A DNA stretch of 64,000 nt from Boseongicola sp. (GCA_014075275.1 CP046179.1:1249932-1313931); one strand, 5' to 3'; shown: positions 35,944-45,732, counted from the first letter of the stretch. Made by a program: numbers and translations. The notes: generated by a model from the letters alone, not told the origin.

Positions 35944-37515
35944 CTAGTCGCAGGTGCGCTGGTAATACACCAGTTCCAAAGGCTTCGAGAACGTGCGTGC
36001 GCTCCATACAGTCAACTCGCTTGGCTTAACGGAGGCGCGCACTTCTTCGTAGCACTGCTGAAACTGCGGCATTTCGGACAATTCCAAACCCGTTAGAAAC
36101 CAGTGTGTCGCTTGGTCTGATGTGGTCCCTTCCGCAGGACCAATAATAATAATGTCGGGTGATCTCGACATTACATATTGGCCGTCACCCTTCCCGTGCC
36201 CGGGTTCGGTTTGCCAACGGGTCCTGATCGGCACATTCTCACGTTTTGCAATATGTGGATCATTCAAACCCAGCGTGTCTATGAACATGTGACGGGGCGC
36301 AAAGAACGGCGTTGAGCCAGCGGTTGCAACCGCGATTGTGGACGGCTCCGGCAAATTTTGCTCCAGATAAGCTCCAACCAAGCTTCCCACGCGCGCCGCC
36401 GCGTCCGGTCTGCCATAAGGTGCGGAAAGCAATGCCAACGCGGAAATACCCGCAATTCCATAGGCCATCACCTGCTGCCAGCGCGCATTCACGTCCGCCA
36501 ATATTGCCAGAAACAGGAAACTCGCCGCAGGCAATAACGGCAACATCATCCGCCCCCAGGGCATATGATCGCCGCCCAACCAAATAAGCAGCATTGCCTG
36601 AACCAACAGCGTGATTCCCATGATCCGCGAAAGCGGCCCCAGTCTTTTGCGCAGTATGATCATCAACACACAAGCCATGGTCGCACACATAATGACTGGC
36701 GCCACTGCCGAGGAATTCAACACATAGCTAACTCCATTCTGCAAACGCACGGAGGTTTCCAAGCCGACCTTCGCGTGGAACGTCAATGGAACCACGTCTC
36801 CATACGCCTGATACCGAAACAGCAAATGCCCGCACAAAACTGCAAATGAGATCGTACCAAACGCAACGAACCGCAACAGCCGATCCCTGATGGGTAGCTC
36901 GGCAAACAGCAATATTCCCAATCCCATAGCAAAATTGGCAACAGCTGCTTCAGGGCGCGCCAGATAGGCAATGCCAAAGGCAATGGACCCAAGAACTGCA
37001 TGCCTGATCGACCCGTTTCCCCGCGCCGACAGAATTCCACCGACCATTCCAAGAGCAATAAGGCCGCCGACCAAGGGGGCCTCAAGCCCACCCCAAACCC
37101 AGGCGATGGTCGCTGGCGCAGCCAGTCCTGCGAGAATCGCAACTCTTCCAATTGCCGGTGCGTTAAGGCCACGAAGCGCAAGCGCCCCGGCCACTAACAT
37201 CAAACCAAAGCCAATAAACCCAATCAGCCGCGCACCTGTCATCGGATCAATACCAATCCGAATTAGGCCAGCGTTCAGTACAACATGCAGAGGGCTGGTA
37301 TACCCTTCGATCCCCGGTTCGCCAAGATTCCAAGCCAGTTGGCCGTGTTCCCCAAGATTTCGAGCGTATTTCAGAGTAATGAACGCATCGTCATGGATGA
37401 AGCCAACCAATTTGTAGAAAGTCACGGCTACCAGCCCAAGGAAGACGAGGGTTATCAATGAATCCAGACGCACGTGGTTTGAACCTTCGTCAGTAATGGG
37501 ATCGGGAATTTCCAA
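35944..37515 (-). CDS. GT-C glycosyltransferase-like protein, arabinofuranosyltransferase (AftB)-like
   Basis: A 523-aa polytopic membrane protein with about ten helices. The first periplasmic loop reads FIHDDAFITLKYARNL, and EGYTSPLHVV follows; this DDAFI...EGYTxPL pattern is shared with mycobacterial AftB-type enzymes, which transfer D-arabinofuranose from decaprenyl-phospho-arabinose. The C-terminal 150 residues form a soluble domain. The start codon is uncertain: TTG at 37515, or a GTG about 45 bp downstream. DprE1 and DprE2 in the same window could supply its donor. Confidence 0.6.
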   Translation of the reverse strand: MEIPDPITDEGSNHVRLDSLITLVFLGLVAVTFYKLVGFIHDDAFITLKYARNLGEHGQLAWNLGEPGIEGYTSPLHVVLNAGLIRIGIDPMTGARLIGFIGFGLMLVAGALALRGLNAPAIGRVAILAGLAAPATIAWVWGGLEAPLVGGLIALGMVGGILSARGNGSIRHAVLGSIAFGIAYLARPEAAVANFAMGLGILLFAELPIRDRLLRFVAFGTISFAVLCGHLLFRYQAYGDVVPLTFHAKVGLETSVRLQNGVSYVLNSSAVAPVIMCATMACVLMIILRKRLGPLSRIMGITLLVQAMLLIWLGGDHMPWGRMMLPLLPAASFLFLAILADVNARWQQVMAYGIAGISALALLSAPYGRPDAAARVGSLVGAYLEQNLPEPSTIAVATAGSTPFFAPRHMFIDTLGLNDPHIAKRENVPIRTRWQTEPGHGKGDGQYVMSRSPDIIIIGPAEGTTSDQATHWFLTGLELSEMPQFQQCYEEVRASVKPSELTVWSARTFSKPLELVYYQRTCD

Positions 37516-37581
37516 CTTGCTGTTTTTATAGCCCGCACGTTGTATGCGAAAAGCCCTGGAGTTTCACTTGACCGGATTGCG

Positions 37582-39999
37582 ATGACATCCTTGCCTGAAA
37601 AGTTCGAAACGTGGCTTGAAAGTCGCGGATGGTGCGCGCACAGCCACCAGTTGGACTTGTTTGCGCAAAAAGACGCTGCCGCTCGTTTACTGATCGCACC
37701 TACCGGCGGCGGGAAAACGCTCGCCGGGTTCCTGCCGACGCTGGCGGAGTTGGCCGAGCAGGATCACCATGGATTGCACACACTCTACGTTTCCCCTTTG
37801 AAAGCACTTGCTGCAGACATCCGGCGTAATCTTGAAATGCCAATCGCCGAAATGAACCTGCCCATTCGGGTTGAAGACCGCACCGGCGACACTTCTCAGA
37901 CAACCAAAAAACGTCAGCGCGCCGATCCACCGCATATATTGCTGACCACACCAGAAAGTCTGGCGCTCCTTTTAACCTACGAAGATGCTTCGCGTGTTTT
38001 CGCGGGCCTTTCGCGTGTGATCGTTGATGAAATTCATGCCTTGGCGGACTCCAAACGCGGCGATCAACTCATGCTGTGCTTGGCCGAGCTTCAATTACTT
38101 GCCCCGAACATGCGCCGCGTAGGGCTGTCAGCCACCGTAGAAGACCCGGACGCCATCGCCCACTATCTGGCGCGCCACCCTGATCCTTGCCTTATCCTTC
38201 ACGCCGACCCCGGACCGGCACCTGACATCCAGATGCTGAAAACCCGCGAACTGCCGCCCTGGTCCGGCGGTGGCGGAAAATACGCCATCCCCCGGGTTTT
38301 GGAAGAGATCCGCAAACACAATACGACGCTCATCTTTCACAACACCCGTGCCCAGGCCGAAATATTCTTCCATCAGCTCTGGCTGGCCAATGACGACAGC
38401 CTACCCATCGGCATCCACCACGGCAGCCTTGCGCGCGAGCAGCGCGAACGTGTCGAAGCTGCGATGGTGAACGGCGAACTGCGAGCCATTGTCGCCACCG
38501 GATCACTGGATCTTGGAATAGACTGGGGCGACGTTGATCTGGTGATCCAGATCGGTGCGCCCAAGAACGTCAAACGGTTGGTCCAACGCATTGGCCGCGC
38601 AAACCATACCTATAATGCACCATCAAAGGCTCTGGTCCTGCCTGCCAATCGCTTTGAGGTGGTGGAATGTGTTGCTGCCCTAGGTGCCGTGCGCGATGCA
38701 GAACTAGACGGCGACCCTCGCGGTCCCGGCCCCTTGGACGTTCTCTGCCAGCACATTTTGATTCACGCCTGCCGCGGCCCTTTTGACCAGAATACTCTTT
38801 TTACCATTCTCAGTTCAGCCGGTGCCTATGCCGACCTGACCCGCGAACAGTTTGATGCCTGCTTCGATATGGTCGCCACCGGCGGATATGCCTTGCGTGC
38901 CTACGACCGCTGGCAACGGCTGAAGCGTCGCGAAGACGGCAAATGGCAGTTGCGCGATCCACGCGCGGCGCAGCACATTCGCATGAATATTGGCACCATT
39001 CAGGACACAGATCTGTTGAAGGTGCGCATGAAAGGCCGCATGGCGGGCAAACCCCTCGGCGAGGTCGAGGAAGCCTTCGCAGCCACACTGACTCCGGGTG
39101 ACACCTTTTTGATCGGCGGACAAGTTGTACGCTATGAAAGCCTGCGCGAACTGACGGTCGAGGTCTCGCGAAACGCCACCAAAGCCCCAAAGATCGCGGT
39201 TTTCTCAGGCACCAAGTTCGCGACATCAACGCAACTTTCGGCCCGCATACTAAACCTCTTTCAAGATCAAGACTGGTCCGAACTGCCAGACCACACCGCC
39301 CAGTGGCTGTCGCTCCAGCGCGAGGTCTCAAAATTGCCGTCCGCCGATCGTCTCATGATCGAAACCTTCACGCACGACGATCGACATCACATGTGTGTCT
39401 ATGGCTTTGCGGGCCGCAATGCCATGCAAACGCTGGGGCTTTTGCTGACCGAGCGTATGGAAGCGAACGGTCTGGAACCCCTCGGCTTCGTCGCCACTGA
39501 CTACGCCGTGTTGATCTGGGGACTGACCGAGGTCACCGATCCGGGCGCCTTGTTCGATGTTGAAACCCTCTTTGCCGACTTCGAAAGCTGGCTCGACGGA
39601 AACGCTGTCATGAAGCGCACCTTCCGGGCCTCTGCGACAGTCGCCGGCTTGCTGGAACGCAACTTCGGCCCTCAGCGGCGCACCGGCCGTCAGGCCAGTT
39701 TTTCGTCTGACATCCTTTATGACACGCTGGTAAAATATGATCCCGGCCACGTGATGCTCGACATCACCCGTGCCGAGGCCCTGAAAGGCCTTGTCGACTT
39801 TGGCCGCATCGAAGAAATGCTGGACCGCACCAAGGGTCGCATCGATCATATCAAACCTGACCGCGTCACACCGTTGGCCGCGCCACTCCTTTTGGAACAT
39901 GGTCGTGTGCCAATCCGTGGCGAAGGCCGCGAACGGTTACTAGAAGAAGAAACCGAACGCCTTATGACTGCATCAGGCCTCGATAAAATCGGGCCCTAA
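37582..39999 (+). CDS. Ligase-associated DNA damage response DEXH helicase (Lhr type)
   Basis: A superfamily 2 helicase of 805 aa related to Lhr. It has motif I APTGGGKTLAG (K45), the Walker B box VIVDEIHALADSKRG (DEIH), motif III LSATVED, motif IV region LIFHNTRAQAE and motif VI RLVQRIGRANH, followed by the DUF4 and C-terminal domains typical of Lhr core enzymes. In many bacteria it is encoded with a DNA ligase, an exonuclease and the nuclease PdeM. PdeM follows at 40145; the ligase and exonuclease are not in the window. Confidence 0.9.
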   Translation: MTSLPEKFETWLESRGWCAHSHQLDLFAQKDAAARLLIAPTGGGKTLAGFLPTLAELAEQDHHGLHTLYVSPLKALAADIRRNLEMPIAEMNLPIRVEDRTGDTSQTTKKRQRADPPHILLTTPESLALLLTYEDASRVFAGLSRVIVDEIHALADSKRGDQLMLCLAELQLLAPNMRRVGLSATVEDPDAIAHYLARHPDPCLILHADPGPAPDIQMLKTRELPPWSGGGGKYAIPRVLEEIRKHNTTLIFHNTRAQAEIFFHQLWLANDDSLPIGIHHGSLAREQRERVEAAMVNGELRAIVATGSLDLGIDWGDVDLVIQIGAPKNVKRLVQRIGRANHTYNAPSKALVLPANRFEVVECVAALGAVRDAELDGDPRGPGPLDVLCQHILIHACRGPFDQNTLFTILSSAGAYADLTREQFDACFDMVATGGYALRAYDRWQRLKRREDGKWQLRDPRAAQHIRMNIGTIQDTDLLKVRMKGRMAGKPLGEVEEAFAATLTPGDTFLIGGQVVRYESLRELTVEVSRNATKAPKIAVFSGTKFATSTQLSARILNLFQDQDWSELPDHTAQWLSLQREVSKLPSADRLMIETFTHDDRHHMCVYGFAGRNAMQTLGLLLTERMEANGLEPLGFVATDYAVLIWGLTEVTDPGALFDVETLFADFESWLDGNAVMKRTFRASATVAGLLERNFGPQRRTGRQASFSSDILYDTLVKYDPGHVMLDITRAEALKGLVDFGRIEEMLDRTKGRIDHIKPDRVTPLAAPLLLEHGRVPIRGEGRERLLEEETERLMTASGLDKIGP

Positions 40000-40005
40000 T
40001 CCCAT

Positions 40006-40045
40006 CTTTCTGGCGAAAATACTCCGGGGCTTGGGGCAGAGCCCC
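40006..40045 (+). repeat. Dispersed intergenic repeat, copy 2
   Basis: TTTCTGGCG, then AAAATACTCCGGGG and a GGGGC-AGA-GCCCC hairpin. A second hairpin (GGCCGCGCG with CACGCGGCC) follows at about 40068-40090. It lies between the helicase and PdeM genes. Confidence 0.85.
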
Positions 40046-40144
40046 ATATGATACCAGGCCGCGCGCAAAGCACGCGGCCCTACCTCGACTTCGAAGAAGG
40101 CGAAACCTCTTGCCAATATGCTTCCAACCAGCCAAGAACGAAGC

Positions 40145-40804
40145 ATGAACGCTCTACCCATAGCCTTTGCTGGTGAAACTCTGACGCTGCTCCCCTCCGG
40201 CGCGCTCTTATGGGCCAACGTCGATCTTTTGGCTGTGTCAGATCTGCACCTTGGCAAATCCGAGCGCATTGCCCGACGCAGCGGCAGCCTTCTGCCACCT
40301 TACGAAATTACCGAAACTCTTACTCGGCTTGCCAAAGACATCCAGCATTGCAAACCACGGACCATCCTTTGTCTCGGCGATAGTTTTGACGACACTCACT
40401 CCGCAACCGCCCTGAGCGACAGCCATCGCGACACGCTGAACATCCTGCAGGCAGGCCGCAACTGGCTCTGGGTTGAAGGCAATCACGACCCTGGCCCATT
40501 GGACATCGGCGGCACCTACCTGGCCGAACACAAGCAAGGTCCCCTGACCTTCCGCCATATGGCGAAAACGCCGTCGGATCACGGCGAAATCTCGGGTCAC
40601 TACCACCCGAAAGCGCGCGTCAAAGGCACATCGCGCCCGTGTTTCCTGGTCGATCAGACCCGCCTTATGATGCCAGCCTATGGTTGCTATACCGGCGGAC
40701 TGAATTGGACGACACCAGACTTACGTCAGCTATTTGCATCCAAGGCGACGGCCTATTTGACTGGTCGCAAAGTGCTCCCCGTTCCAGTGCCAACAGCTGC
40801 CTGA
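40145..40804 (+). CDS. pdeM: Ligase-associated endonuclease PdeM (metallophosphoesterase)
   Basis: A 219-aa calcineurin-like phosphoesterase. The metal-binding motifs appear in order: SDLHLGKSERIARRSG, LGDSFDD, EGNHDPG and SGHYHPK. The family is a partner of the Lhr-type helicase in a DNA repair module. The ATG at 40145 lies 27 bp inside a longer frame and fits the family start. It ends 3 bp before the convergent CDGSH gene. Confidence 0.87.
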   Translation: MNALPIAFAGETLTLLPSGALLWANVDLLAVSDLHLGKSERIARRSGSLLPPYEITETLTRLAKDIQHCKPRTILCLGDSFDDTHSATALSDSHRDTLNILQAGRNWLWVEGNHDPGPLDIGGTYLAEHKQGPLTFRHMAKTPSDHGEISGHYHPKARVKGTSRPCFLVDQTRLMMPAYGCYTGGLNWTTPDLRQLFASKATAYLTGRKVLPVPVPTAA

Positions 40805-40807
40805 CGC

Positions 40808-41443
40808 TTAGCTTTCCGGCACCTCAAAGCCTGACGATTTATGGCTCCCGTCACAAAACGGTTTTTTCTTTGATTGACCGCAGCGGCACAGGAATGCCCG
40901 AGTTCCACGATGCAGACGCACTCCGGTACCAGACGTAACCTCCAAGGCACCCCGAACCTCAACAGGCCCATTCTCATAGCCCTTTACGGTCAATGTTTCG
41001 CCCGCATCCTCACCCGGTGCATCTTTCCCGGTTTCTGCTGGCTCTCCGGTCGCGGTAAACCCGGCATCAACGTGAGAATAGTCGCAAAACGGCGGATTCT
41101 TGGTCTGTCCACAGCGGCAAATCGTGGCCCGCGTCATCTCTTCACCGGCAACGACAAGATTCCCATGAAGTGCGTTTGGCCCATTCTCCAAAACCGACAT
41201 TCGGTTGATCCCTGGCGCGGCTTTTGCAGCATCCGCATCCAAGCGACGAAATGTCAGCGCACCTGACGGACATGTCCGAACCATCGCCGCAATCTCTTCA
41301 GCGGGCGCTGCGTCGGGATTGACCCAAGGCCTCTGCTCGGGATCGAAAACATTCGGCAGTTTCAAGAAACAATTGCGCGCGTGGATGCATCGCTTCATCT
41401 CAAAGCCGATTTCAATGTCTTTTCCGGTGTAAGTCTTTGCCAC
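40808..41443 (-). CDS. Ferredoxin-like and CDGSH iron-sulfur protein
   Basis: A 211-aa protein with three Fe-S modules. The N-terminal divergent Fer4_19-type domain (about 1-70) contains CIHARNC and CPSGAL. A first CDGSH-type site reads CRCGQTKNPPFCDYSH, and a second, canonical one reads CRCGQSKKKPFCDGSH near the C-terminus. The first site has a Cys-Asp-Tyr-Ser-His order. Such proteins are thought to act in redox or Fe-S transfer. It starts at a GTG (41443) with GGAG 7 nt before it. Confidence 0.87.
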   Translation of the reverse strand: MAKTYTGKDIEIGFEMKRCIHARNCFLKLPNVFDPEQRPWVNPDAAPAEEIAAMVRTCPSGALTFRRLDADAAKAAPGINRMSVLENGPNALHGNLVVAGEEMTRATICRCGQTKNPPFCDYSHVDAGFTATGEPAETGKDAPGEDAGETLTVKGYENGPVEVRGALEVTSGTGVRLHRGTRAFLCRCGQSKKKPFCDGSHKSSGFEVPES

Positions 41444-41545
41444 AACGCATCTCCATACGGACCATAATTGACCCTAACCCGCACCGGTCGGCATTCAAAT
41501 CCTGAAAAGACCAACAGCCCTTGTGCGCTCCGAATTCGCCGTTGC

Positions 41546-41569
41546 CTATATAACTAACATACTATATAG
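41546..41569. promoter_or_regulatory. AT-rich palindrome, likely ArsR-family operator
   Basis: CTATATA (41546-41552) and TATATAG (41563-41569) are perfect inverted arms separated by 10 bp. The site ends 10 bp before the ATG of the ArsR-type regulator, the usual place for autoregulation. Confidence 0.5.
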
Positions 41570-41579
41570 AGAATTCATT

Positions 41580-41903
41580 ATGCACATAGACACCACATTC
41601 TCCGCCCTTGCCGACCCAACGCGCCTTCACATCGTGATGCGCCTTGCCGAAACTGGTGAAGTTGATGCCACAGAGCTTGCCGTGCCCTTCGACATCAGCC
41701 AGCCCGCCGTTTCACGCCACATCAAAGTTCTGGAAAGCACTGGCTGGGTTACCCGTCGCCGCGTCGGAAATCGCCGCCCTGTTCGTCTGAACCCGGTGAA
41801 GCTGGACGAAATCCACGTCTGGACAGGTCGATTGCGTGAAATGTTGGCCGCGAACTATGCGCGCCTGGACGATTTATTAGAAGAAAAGGAATTCCCAGAA
41901 TGA
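41580..41903 (+). CDS. ArsR-family transcriptional regulator
   Basis: A 107-aa winged-helix repressor: FSALADPTRLHIVMRLAETG at the start, the recognition helix region FDISQPAVSRHIKVLESTGW and the wing RRRVGNRRPVRLNP. The ATG at 41580 is chosen because the extra upstream 19 residues cover the promoter. No metal-binding Cys set is seen, so it may sense another cue. Its stop overlaps the start of the SRPBCC gene (ATGA), a common pairing. Confidence 0.9.
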   Translation: MHIDTTFSALADPTRLHIVMRLAETGEVDATELAVPFDISQPAVSRHIKVLESTGWVTRRRVGNRRPVRLNPVKLDEIHVWTGRLREMLAANYARLDDLLEEKEFPE

Positions 41904-42367
41904 CCGCAATGCAAATGACCAAAGTCGGCGAAACCGATCTTGTCGTAATCCGCCGTTTCGCCGCCCCGCCCGAACGAGTCTACGCGGCCCACACAGACCC
42001 GGTTCTGTTGCAAAAATGGATGCTTGACCCCGACGGATGGTCAATGCCCGAATGCGTAAGCGAACCCGTACCAGAAGGCGCAATTCGCTTCACATGGGCC
42101 AATGACGACGGCGAAAGTTTTTCCCTCGCTGGCAAATACGTCAGCCTTGATCCGCCAAATAAGATCATCCACCTCGAACGCTTCGTCGACATGGACGTCA
42201 TGGCCGACACCCACGTCACGACCGAGTTTCAACCCGATGGCGACGGAACCAAACTGACGCTCACAATCCGCTACGAAAACGCCGATGCACGCGAAGGCGC
42301 GCTATCTACAGGTATGGCTGACGGCATGGCGCAAACATATGACAGGCTCGACGCGCTGGAATACTAG
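41900..42367 (+). CDS. SRPBCC/AHSA1-type protein
   Basis: A 155-aa START-like lipid- or ligand-binding fold. It has VIRRFAAPPERVYAAHTDP, WMLDPDGW and an END segment near TKLTLTIRYENADAREGAL. Members paired with ArsR regulators are common but have unknown ligands. It is coupled to the regulator by a 4-bp overlap and converges with folD. Confidence 0.88.
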   Translation: MTAMQMTKVGETDLVVIRRFAAPPERVYAAHTDPVLLQKWMLDPDGWSMPECVSEPVPEGAIRFTWANDDGESFSLAGKYVSLDPPNKIIHLERFVDMDVMADTHVTTEFQPDGDGTKLTLTIRYENADAREGALSTGMADGMAQTYDRLDALEY

Positions 42368-42398
42368 TCCAGCCGCCGACCCATTCAGATCTTCAGTG

Positions 42399-43301
42399 TT
42401 AGGCGGTCAGCCCTTCAGGCTCGGCCAACCCATTGGCGCGACAACAGGCCGTAACCGTATTGGCCAAAAGGCAAGCAATGGTCATCGGCCCAACGCCACC
42501 CGGCACCGGAGTGATCGCTCCGGCAACCGCCGCCGCGCTCTCGAAATGAACATCGCCGACCAGACGGGTCTTGCCTTCGCCTTTTTCAGGCGCATCAATC
42601 CGGTTGATGCCCACGTCAATCACGGTTGCACCCGGCTTGATCCAGTCACCCGGCACCATTTCGGGCCGACCAACGGCTGCCACCACGATATCCGCCCTCC
42701 GAACTACATCCGGCAAATCCTTCGTGCGACTATGGGCAATCGTCACGGTGCAACTATCGCCCAACAGCAATTGCGCCATCGGCTTGCCAACGATGTTTGA
42801 ACGACCAACAACAACCGCATCCATCCCCGAGATCGACCCATGATGGTCGCGCAGCATCATCAGACAGCCAAGCGGCGTGCACGGCACCATGCTTTTCTGA
42901 CCCGTCCCCAACAGACCCACGTTCGAGATATGGAACCCATCCACATCCTTCGTGGGATCAATCGAGTTGATCACCAGATCCTCGTTAATGTGTCCAGGCA
43001 GAGGCAACTGCACCAAAATACCGTGGATCTCGGGGGCGTTGTTCAGATCATTGACCAGCTTCAGCAAGTCGGCTTCGGCTGTATCGACGTCCAACTTGTG
43101 CTCAACCGATTTCATGCCAACTTCGACGGTTTGCTTGCCCTTCGAGCGGACATAAACCTGACTAGCCGGGTCTTCACCCACCAGCACAACCGCCAGTCCA
43201 GGCGTAATGCCATGGTCCGCCTTCAACGAGGTCACATGCCCCGCCACCTTCTCGCGAACCGTTGCTGCAAAAGCCTTACCGTCGATGATCGTCGCACTCA
43301 T
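42399..43301 (-). CDS. folD: Bifunctional methylene-THF dehydrogenase/methenyl-THF cyclohydrolase FolD
   Basis: Interconverts 5,10-methylene-, 5,10-methenyl- and 10-formyl-tetrahydrofolate. The 300-aa protein has the catalytic region with [13 protein letters not shown], the [10 protein letters not shown] motif, the NADP-binding [14 protein letters not shown] and the C-terminal [20 protein letters not shown] precedes the ATG. With fhs upstream it completes formate assimilation into one-carbon units. Confidence 0.97.
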   Translation of the reverse strand: MSATIIDGKAFAATVREKVAGHVTSLKADHGITPGLAVVLVGEDPASQVYVRSKGKQTVEVGMKSVEHKLDVDTAEADLLKLVNDLNNAPEIHGILVQLPLPGHINEDLVINSIDPTKDVDGFHISNVGLLGTGQKSMVPCTPLGCLMMLRDHHGSISGMDAVVVGRSNIVGKPMAQLLLGDSCTVTIAHSRTKDLPDVVRRADIVVAAVGRPEMVPGDWIKPGATVIDVGINRIDAPEKGEGKTRLVGDVHFESAAAVAGAITPVPGGVGPMTIACLLANTVTACCRANGLAEPEGLTA

Positions 43302-43311
43302 GTCGATGTCC

Positions 43312-43758
43312 TTAAACTAGATTGGCAACAATTTCGGTCTTCACCGAATTAGCAATGAAACAGGCGTGATGCGCCTTGTCATGTAACGCGCGATGGGCGT
43401 CCAGGTCCGGCCCCTCGCCTTCGAACGTCACGTCGATATTTAGATCAATGCGCGGAATCCAAACGACCCCACCGGTGTTCTTCAACGCCCCTTCAGCCTG
43501 ATCGCGGTAAGCCTTCACCACGAACCCTGCCCTTTGGGCGATGTCCAAAAACCAAAGCATATGGCACGAAGCAACCGAAGCCACGTAAGCCTCTTCAGGG
43601 TCCACCGCCTCGGCCATCCCTAACGGTGGTGGCACGATGGACGGCGACGCGGCTGCTGGAACTTCAACACCCCCGTCAAACCGCCAATGGTGCGCGCGGG
43701 AATACTGCCCTTCGGCAAAATCCCCGTCGCACGACCATATGACTTCGGCAAAGTGCAT
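43312..43758 (-). CDS. OsmC-family protein
   Basis: A 148-aa OsmC/Ohr-fold protein. It has the N-terminal strand region, the first Cys in [13 protein letters not shown] (about residue 64) and a second in [12 protein letters not shown]. Members reduce organic hydroperoxides through these cysteines. It lies 5 bp after fhs and 10 bp before folD, inside a one-carbon operon, where such a gene is not an obvious partner. Confidence 0.85.
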   Translation of the reverse strand: MHFAEVIWSCDGDFAEGQYSRAHHWRFDGGVEVPAAASPSIVPPPLGMAEAVDPEEAYVASVASCHMLWFLDIAQRAGFVVKAYRDQAEGALKNTGGVVWIPRIDLNIDVTFEGEGPDLDAHRALHDKAHHACFIANSVKTEIVANLV

Positions 43759-43763
43759 CTTGC

Positions 43764-45440
43764 TTAGAACAAACCCTCGATCTCGCCCTCGTCGTTCAGG
43801 CGAATGTTCATGGCTGCTGGTTTAGATGGCAGACCCGGCATCGTCATGATCTCACCGCAGATCGCAACAACGAACCCGGCACCAGCCGACAAACGCACTT
43901 CACGAATAGGCACCGAATGCCCGGTTGGCGCACCGCGCAGGCTTGGATCGGTTGAGAAGCTATACTGCGTCTTCGCCATGCAGACCGGCAAGTTGCCATA
44001 ACCGGCGTCTTCCCAAGTTTTCAGTTGATCGCGAATTTTTTTGTCCGCCAGAACTTCATCAGCGCGGTAAATCCGCTTGGCCACTGTCTCCATTTTCTCA
44101 AACAGCGAAAGCTCGTCCTTGTAAAGCGGCGCAAACTGGCTGACGCCACTGTCTGCAATCTCGGCCACACGGGTTGCCAAAGCCTCTGAGCCTTCCGACC
44201 CCAATTCCCAATGACGCGATACAATCGCTTCCGACCCTTGTGTCTCAACGTATTCCTTAACAGCCGCTACTTCCGCGTCGGTGTCCGTTACAAAGTGGTT
44301 CACGGCCACAACAACCGGCACGCCGAACGACTTCAGGTTGCCAATGTGACGCCCAAGGTTGGCACAGCCTTCCTTCACCGCAGCCACGTTCTCCGGCCCA
44401 AGATCAGCCTTCGCAACACCGCCGTTCATTTTCATCGCCCGGATCGTCGCCACCAGTACAACACAGTCAGGTGCCAGACCCGCCTTGCGGCACTTAATGT
44501 TCATGAACTTCTCAGCGCCCAAGTCGGCCCCAAAGCCAGCCTCGGTCACAACAAAGTCCGCCAGTTTCAGCGCAGTTGTCGTCGCAATGACCGAGTTACA
44601 GCCATGCGCGATGTTCGCAAACGGTCCGCCATGCACAAACGCCGGGTTGTTTTCCAGTGTCTGCACCAGGTTCGGCTGCATCGCGTCTTTCAACAGAACG
44701 GTCATCGCGCCATCCGCCTGAATGTCGCGCGCGTAAATCGGCGTGCGATCCCGGCGATAGGCCACGATCATGTCACCAAGGCGCTTTTCCAGATCCTTCA
44801 GGTCGTTCGACAGGCAAAGGATCGCCATCACTTCAGACGCAACCGTAATGTCAAACCCAGTCTGACGTGGGAAACCGTTGGCCACACCACCCAGCGAGGT
44901 CACAGTGTCGCGCAGCGCACGGTCGTTCATATCCAGAACCCGACGCCAAGTTACCCGACGCTCATCAATTTCCAGGGTATTGCCCCAGTAGATATGGTTG
45001 TCGATCATCGCGCTCAGCAGGTTGTGCGCGGCAGTAATGGCGTGAAAGTCACCGGTGAAGTGAAGGTTCATGTCTTCCATCGGCACGATCTGCGCGTACC
45101 CACCGCCGGCGGCGCCACCCTTCATACCAAAGTTCGGCCCAAGAGAGGCTTCGCGGATACAAACCGCTGCGTTCTTACCGATGCGGTTAAGACCGTCGCC
45201 CAGACCAACGGTGGTCGTAGTTTTGCCTTCGCCCGCAGGGGTCGGGTTAATCGCGGTCACAAGGATCAGCTTACCATTTTCGCGACCTTTCAGGCCGCTG
45301 ATAAAGCCCTGGTTGACCTTCGCCTTATCATGCCCGAACGGAACCAGGTCATCGGACCCGATACCAAGCTTCGCTCCAATTTCCTGAATAGGCTTCTTAT
45401 TAGCCGCGCGTGCGATCTCGATATCCGTCTTGTATTCCAC
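43764..45440 (-). CDS. fhs: Formate-tetrahydrofolate ligase
   Basis: Joins formate to tetrahydrofolate with ATP. The 558-aa protein has the P-loop [14 protein letters not shown] (about 67-80), the conserved [11 protein letters not shown] and the [21 protein letters not shown] stretch. It starts at a GTG (45440) with AGGAGGG 8 nt upstream. It begins the fhs-osmC-folD unit, and formate is a common one-carbon source in marine Roseobacters. Confidence 0.97.
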   Translation of the reverse strand: MEYKTDIEIARAANKKPIQEIGAKLGIGSDDLVPFGHDKAKVNQGFISGLKGRENGKLILVTAINPTPAGEGKTTTTVGLGDGLNRIGKNAAVCIREASLGPNFGMKGGAAGGGYAQIVPMEDMNLHFTGDFHAITAAHNLLSAMIDNHIYWGNTLEIDERRVTWRRVLDMNDRALRDTVTSLGGVANGFPRQTGFDITVASEVMAILCLSNDLKDLEKRLGDMIVAYRRDRTPIYARDIQADGAMTVLLKDAMQPNLVQTLENNPAFVHGGPFANIAHGCNSVIATTTALKLADFVVTEAGFGADLGAEKFMNIKCRKAGLAPDCVVLVATIRAMKMNGGVAKADLGPENVAAVKEGCANLGRHIGNLKSFGVPVVVAVNHFVTDTDAEVAAVKEYVETQGSEAIVSRHWELGSEGSEALATRVAEIADSGVSQFAPLYKDELSLFEKMETVAKRIYRADEVLADKKIRDQLKTWEDAGYGNLPVCMAKTQYSFSTDPSLRGAPTGHSVPIREVRLSAGAGFVVAICGEIMTMPGLPSKPAAMNIRLNDEGEIEGLF

Positions 45441-45652
45441 TGGGCCGACCCTCCTGTTGGCGTATCGCGTCTCGCGACTGCTTTGCTATAAGCCCACAGC
45501 TCCCACCGAAACAGCCAATTTTCGACACTTCCGCGTCCGCCAGCGTCTAGGCACACGATGGTATGCCGCCAATCGGAAACTTTGACGCAAATTCGATGCC
45601 AGCGGACCCCGTGCAAGAGCTTCCGCCAAGCCCGCAACGATTCTCAATTGCA

Positions 45653-45695
45653 CTTCTTCTGTCTCGAAATACTTCGGGGTTTGGGGCAGCGCCCC
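45653..45695 (+). repeat. Dispersed intergenic repeat, copy 3
   Basis: CTTCTTCTG, then GAAATACTTCGGGG and the hairpin GGGGC-AGC-GCCCC. It runs antiparallel to both flanking genes. Confidence 0.85.
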
Positions 45696-45704
45696 ATTCA
45701 GACG

Positions 45705-45732
45705 AAAAAGGGCCGCGCCATTGGCGCGGCCC
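45705..45732 (-). terminator. Rho-independent terminator after ftsH
   Basis: GGGCCGCGCC and GGCGCGGCCC form a 10-bp stem with a 3-nt loop; on the minus strand TTTTT follows at once. It lies 28 bp after the ftsH stop. Confidence 0.9.

Noticed and set aside
44211-45491. 426-aa open frame antisense to fhs
   Set aside because: It lies wholly opposite a well-conserved gene and its translation is low in complexity typical of a shadow frame (rich in Arg, His, Val) with no domain.
45441-45652. Possible folate riboswitch upstream of fhs
   Set aside because: No known tetrahydrofolate riboswitch core could be recognised by eye; a covariance search would be needed to claim one.
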